38,153 nucleotides of DNA. Source: Bacteroidota bacterium. GTDB taxonomy: Bacteria > Bacteroidota > Bacteroidia > Bacteroidales > F082. Positions within the stretch are counted from its first letter, which is position 1; each line of letters begins with the position of its first letter. Made by a program: the position numbers and the translations under genes. The notes beneath the pieces are model-generated. The model had not been told where the DNA came from. It made no database searches and saw only the letters and a list, made by a program, of their open reading frames with translations. Of this stretch, positions 35,294 through 38,153 are shown piece after piece. The DNA is taken from assembly GCA_024279935.1 (NCBI GenBank), contig JAJRQZ010000170.1:1-38153 (forward strand), in the 5' to 3' direction.

Positions 35294-35956
35294 ATGATAT
35301 ATCAGGATAAACTGAAGCAGGAAATCATAAGTGCCGGCTTGCAATTGCTCCAGAAAGGATTAGTGAGCAGAACTTTCGGCAATATAAGCATCAGGTTAAA
35401 CAACGAACAGATGTTGATCACGCCAAGCGGCAGAAAATATGATGACCTGCGGCTTTCTGATATAGTTGCCGTTAACATTCATAGCGGCAGGTTTGCCGGT
35501 AAAATTCACCCGTCATCGGAATATAAGCTGCATGCTGCCATTTACGAGAACCGACCTGAAATCAATGCCGTTATCCATACTCACCAACAGAATGCGTCAA
35601 CCATATCGGTTGCTCGCAAAACCTTGCCCTCAATACTCGACGATCAGGCCCAGTTGATCGGTGAAGATGTAAGAGTTGCCGAATATGCCGACTCTTCTTC
35701 CGACAAACTTGTTGAAAATGTTGTAAGAGCAATTGAAAACCGCATGGCTGCTATGATGGCAAATCATGGGGCGATATGTATCGGGCGCGATATTGAAGAG
35801 GCTTTTGTTGTTTCGCAAGTATTGGAAAAGGCCGCCAAAGCCTTCATCGAAGCCTCGTTTATAGGCGGTGCCAATGCCATCGACAGAAATAACGCAATAA
35901 AACTTCATCGGGAATACCAAGGGAATTACTCTGCTGAAGCCAGGAAAAACAGGTAA
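35294..35956 (+). CDS. Class II aldolase/adducin family protein, FucA-like
   Basis: 220-aa cytoplasmic zinc aldolase-type protein related to L-fuculose-1-phosphate aldolase and ribulose-phosphate epimerase. Seen: FGNISIR and MLITPSGRKYDDL (substrate phosphate region), HPSSEYKLHAAIY with the catalytic Glu in SSE, INAVIHTHQ with two zinc His, and ANHGAIC with the third His. All catalytic residues are in place, so it should be active on a sugar phosphate or similar substrate, not determinable here. ATG at 35294 is preferred to the TTG three codons earlier. It follows the phosphoesterase-like gene by 48 bp. Confidence 0.9.
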   Translation: MIYQDKLKQEIISAGLQLLQKGLVSRTFGNISIRLNNEQMLITPSGRKYDDLRLSDIVAVNIHSGRFAGKIHPSSEYKLHAAIYENRPEINAVIHTHQQNASTISVARKTLPSILDDQAQLIGEDVRVAEYADSSSDKLVENVVRAIENRMAAMMANHGAICIGRDIEEAFVVSQVLEKAAKAFIEASFIGGANAIDRNNAIKLHREYQGNYSAEARKNR

Positions 35957-36095
35957 ATAAATTAATGTTTAAACATATATTGTTATTAACATTGCATCAT
36001 GAGAAGAATCAGAAAAATAATACATGCACCATAAGTAAACATGGGCGGCATAATCCTAGGTCAGGCCTTGCCATTTAAAGAGGTTGATATGATAG

Positions 36096-36284
36096 ACCCC
36101 CGTTTCTGTTGATCCTTGGGGAAATACCAAGGCCGGATTTAAGGTAAAAGCCGAAATAAATCGCATTGACTGGAACTTGACGTACAATAGCGTTATGGAC
36201 TCGGGCGGACTGATGATAGGCGAGGAGGTGGAAATTGCTTACACAGTTGACAATGTCTTAAAGACCAGCTTTCAACTCAGATAA
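36096..36284 (+). pseudogene. YceI-family C-terminal remnant
   Basis: A frame open from 36096, with no start codon before its homology, reads VDPWGNTKAGFKVKAEIN, RIDWNLTYNSVMDSGGLMIG and EEVEIAYTVDNV before TAA at 36282. This matches the end of YceI-like lipocalin proteins (GxxRAGFxAxxxINRxDFGL...GxLVGDEVxI pattern). The N-terminal two thirds are absent upstream. Its last 27 bp overlap the 3' end of the convergent haem-binding-domain gene. Confidence 0.7.
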
Positions 36285-36710
36285 CCATTTCTCGAGCTCC
36301 AATTTATCGCTATCCGAAAGCCTGGCATCTTTATGAATAAATGTATAAGACGAAAGCGGCATCTTGCCATCTTTGATCTGACTGATAATGGATTTCAGCT
36401 TGCTCTTTTTCTTTCGGGTTGAATAGTTCCCGAATTCACTGAAATTAAGCTCCTTCTTTGCCTCTTTTATGTGACCTTCCAAGAACCAGCTAATAGGTTG
36501 CACTTCGTTATACCAGGGATAAGCCGTGTTGTTGCTATGACAATTATAACAGGAAACCTTTAGCATATTGCCAATGCTTTCAGGCGGCTCAAAAGCCCTA
36601 ACAAAGTCTGTTGCCAAAACCTCACCACTCTCATTTCGTGTTGTAGGAACAAACTGGATCCCTAAAAACACTATTAATAAGAAAATGCCAATTCTTGTAA
36701 AAACCTTCAT
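36258..36710 (-). CDS. Haem-binding domain protein
   Basis: 150 aa with one N-terminal membrane helix or uncleaved signal (about 5-22, IGIFLLIVFLGIQFVP) and a periplasmic domain carrying one c-type haem motif, CYNCH (Cys54, Cys57, His58), in the context CYNCHSNNTAYPWYNEVQP, typical of the Haem_bd family. A conserved-looking Met-Pro (GKMPLSSY) downstream may supply the second axial ligand. Role likely in electron transfer or redox sensing; not specified by sequence. Its ATG directly follows the TAG of the DUF3347 gene, so the two are co-translated. Confidence 0.87.
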   Translation of the reverse strand: MKVFTRIGIFLLIVFLGIQFVPTTRNESGEVLATDFVRAFEPPESIGNMLKVSCYNCHSNNTAYPWYNEVQPISWFLEGHIKEAKKELNFSEFGNYSTRKKKSKLKSIISQIKDGKMPLSSYTFIHKDARLSDSDKLELEKWLSELKAGL

Positions 36711-37331
36711 CTAGTTAATTTGCTTCTGAACTTTTCCGCATTTAAGCATTTTGCTTCCATAGAACGGGTTCTTGATATCTTTGATCTCACTTAACCAGAT
36801 TGCCCCGTTTCCATCATTTGCCATAGGACAAAAATCTTGATACAATGTTTTGTCAGTTCCCACTAATGCTATTAAATCATTAATATCCGTGCTTAAGACT
36901 TCAAAATGCTCTCTCTGGTGATCGATAGGGCTTTTTACGATGTGCTCTGCCTGTTCTTTAGCATCCTCAAGTATTTCCATATACTCTTTATGCTGATCTT
37001 CTGTCAATCCTGACATATCGAACTCGGAAAATGCGGTTAATAATGCTTTTCCTCCTTCTGCGGCCCCATCATTGCTGTCCTTTACCAATGCGTTCTTTAT
37101 TTGCAGATATGAATCAATAATTCCTGATGTAGCCTCATTTTTCTGAGTGCTTGCTTCAATGTTTCTTTCTTCGGCTTCGGAAGAGTTAGCGTGGTGATGG
37201 TCTCCATGGTCATGGGAATCCATATCCGTACTGACCTCTTTCGTCTCTTTTTGCTTATTGTTGCTGTTTTGAGCACAGCCAACTGTCAGAAACATTGCGG
37301 CTATTGCCATACTAAAGATTACTTTTCTCAT
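36711..37331 (-). CDS. DUF3347 lipoprotein with His-rich segment
   Basis: 206 aa. The signal peptide ends FLTVGC (lipid-attachment Cys19). A low-complexity linker with DSHDHGDHHHANS (about 38-50) could bind metal. The DUF3347 domain follows (about 65-195): a helical pair (IIDSYLQIKNALVKDS, ALLTAFSEFD) and the family end FCPMANDGNGAIWLSEIKDI, NPFYGSKMLKCG. DUF3347 is often found with copper or cation efflux proteins (CusB-like); a metal-handling role is inferred. First gene of the pair with the haem-binding protein. Confidence 0.87.
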   Translation of the reverse strand: MRKVIFSMAIAAMFLTVGCAQNSNNKQKETKEVSTDMDSHDHGDHHHANSSEAEERNIEASTQKNEATSGIIDSYLQIKNALVKDSNDGAAEGGKALLTAFSEFDMSGLTEDQHKEYMEILEDAKEQAEHIVKSPIDHQREHFEVLSTDINDLIALVGTDKTLYQDFCPMANDGNGAIWLSEIKDIKNPFYGSKMLKCGKVQKQIN

Positions 37332-37500
37332 TTCTATCCTTTTTTAAATACTACTTCTTAACGTTGTTTCCTCTATTTTATTTTACTCAAGTTTCGCATT
37401 TATAAATGAACGGTTGACAACCTGCGACTTATTAAATATTGAAATGTGTTAACATGATGAATATCAATAGTATATAAATTCCATAATAAGTAATATCATA

Positions 37501-37587
37501 CTTTGTGTTTCCTTAGTGTCATAGAGTCTTAGCAGCTAATTATCAACACCTTGCCACGAAGGCACTTAGGCACGAAGTTTCACTAAG
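37501..37587. repeat. Degenerate inverted intergenic repeat with CTTAGTG/CTTCGTG-type units
   Basis: The left arm (37501-37536, CTTTGTGTTTCCTTAGTGTC...) and right arm (37553-37587, GCCACGAAGGCACTTAGGCA...) are imperfect reverse complements built from short CTTNGTG units. Similar CCTTAGTG/CTTCGTGGC sequence is a common intergenic repeat in many bacterial genomes. It abuts the inverted-repeat element that follows. Confidence 0.5.
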
Positions 37588-37824
37588 TAGGGTCTGCTGA
37601 AAAACGCCTAACAACGTGAGATATATATTGTTACACGATGTTTGTTAATTACGGATGCGAGCTTTTTTCAAGGATTTATAAAAAAAGCCAGCATCTTTTC
37701 TAAAAATCCTGTTTGCTAGCCCGTAGTACATCATCTACTTCATTACGGCGGCTCGAAGTATTATTATACATCTTCACCTTGCGGCTTCGTATATGATGCA
37801 AACAGACTTTTTCAGCAGACCCTA
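37588..37824. mobile_element. 237-bp element with perfect 17-bp terminal inverted repeats (MITE-like)
   Basis: TAGGGTCTGCTGAAAAA (37588-37604) is the exact reverse complement of TTTTTCAGCAGACCCTA (37808-37824). The interior has no gene but has hairpins, the clearest at 37654-37695 (GATGCGAGCTTTTTT against AAAAAAAGCCAGCATC) and a weaker one at 37609-37648 (TAACAACGTG against CACGATGTTTGTTA). If the ends are GGGTCTG...CAGACCC, the flanks are TA on both sides, but no longer target duplication is visible. It looks like a non-autonomous, transposase-mobilised element. Confidence 0.7.
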
Positions 37825-37880
37825 AGCAATTTATATAATGTATAACCATCAGATAATAAATATACTGGGGTATGCACATG

Positions 37881-38153
37881 TCACATACGCTTAATAGATT
37901 TATATTCAACAGGTTCATGTAAGACCCCTTGTTCAATTATTCTTTGAAAAAGTAGTCCACTGCTATTTGATTTTCGTCTATTGTACCTAAAAGTGTATTC
38001 ATCTAAATAATGCGATAGATATTCCTCTCCGATATAATTTTGGTGAGTTCCCAAGAGCCACCTCTTAAGCAATGAAGCTATTCGATGAACGTTGGGTAAT
38101 ATTTCTTCCCCATCAAGCAACTTGGTTTTATCTTCAATTTCATGTTGGTATCC
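37881..38153 (-). CDS. IS1595/ISXO2-type transposase, C-terminal part (runs off window)
   Basis: The frame is open to the window edge, so the N-terminus lies outside. The visible 90 residues read LLDGEEILPNVHRIASLLKR, WLLGTHQNYIGEEYLSHYLDE, FRYNRRKSNSSGLLFQRII. The pattern of Trp-Gly-Thr followed by a YLxxYLDE(F/Y)xxRYNRR helix is the C-terminal end of ISXO2/IS1595 transposases. Whether the gene is intact cannot be told. A GGGGTATGCACATGTCACAT sequence at 37867-37886, at the stop codon, may be part of the IS end. Confidence 0.8.
   Translation of the reverse strand, partial: GYQHEIEDKTKLLDGEEILPNVHRIASLLKRWLLGTHQNYIGEEYLSHYLDEYTFRYNRRKSNSSGLLFQRIIEQGVLHEPVEYKSIKRM

Noticed and set aside
37700-37936. 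78-codon minus-strand frame across the inverted-repeat element
   Set aside because: It spans the element boundary and has no coherent domain; better explained by the repeat element plus flanking sequence.

Overview
The window looks like a chromosomal segment of a member of the Bacteroidota, probably Bacteroidales-like. The evidence is a fused SecDF, a DUF4290 gene placed directly before murA, an OmpA/TPR/beta-propeller envelope protein built like PorE, a type IX secretion (T9SS) C-terminal sorting domain on one protein, and repeated promoter boxes of the Bacteroidota type (TAnnTTTG at -7, often with TTG 19-20 bases upstream). Shine-Dalgarno sequences are not evident. No tRNA, rRNA or CRISPR array was seen.

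Left part (1-17.2 kb), all on the minus strand, is mostly housekeeping and export: a PorE-like OmpA protein cut by the window edge, tatA, secDF with its terminator, a two-gene NatA/NatB-type ABC exporter behind grpE-dnaJ, DUF4290-murA, a UvrD/PcrA helicase interrupted by one in-frame amber codon, a YhcC-type radical SAM protein, and a POT-family peptide transporter with a clear terminator. MurA carries Asp in place of the catalytic Cys, the change known to give intrinsic fosfomycin resistance.

Middle (17.6-21.7 kb): valS and a YjjG-like HAD phosphatase on the plus strand converge, over a bidirectional terminator hairpin, on a small lipoprotein gene.

Accessory part (21.7-36 kb): a probable surface-glycopolymer locus. 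It holds a large lipoprotein joining a CotH-kinase-like domain to a C-terminal parallel beta-helix, a second beta-helix lipoprotein, a polyprenyl-phosphate sugar synthase-like GT2, a GT39 membrane glycosyltransferase, an AlgI-like MBOAT O-acetyltransferase with an overlapping AlgJ/AlgX-like SGNH partner, a DUF4956 membrane protein, a VTC-domain (polyphosphate polymerase-like) protein, a T9SS-exported metallophosphoesterase-like protein missing metal ligands, and a class II aldolase. CotH, VTC and DUF4956 genes tend to occur together in bacteria. Here that set is combined with lipid-linked sugar transfer and O-acetylation, and is split by a decayed insertion-sequence region (24.8-26.0 kb). This is the best candidate in the window for an undescribed system; its substrate cannot be read from sequence.

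Right end (36-38.15 kb): a YceI remnant, a haem-binding-domain protein and a DUF3347 lipoprotein in tandem, then a repeat-rich stretch with a 237-bp element bounded by perfect 17-bp inverted repeats, and the C-terminal end of an IS1595/ISXO2-type transposase running off the window.
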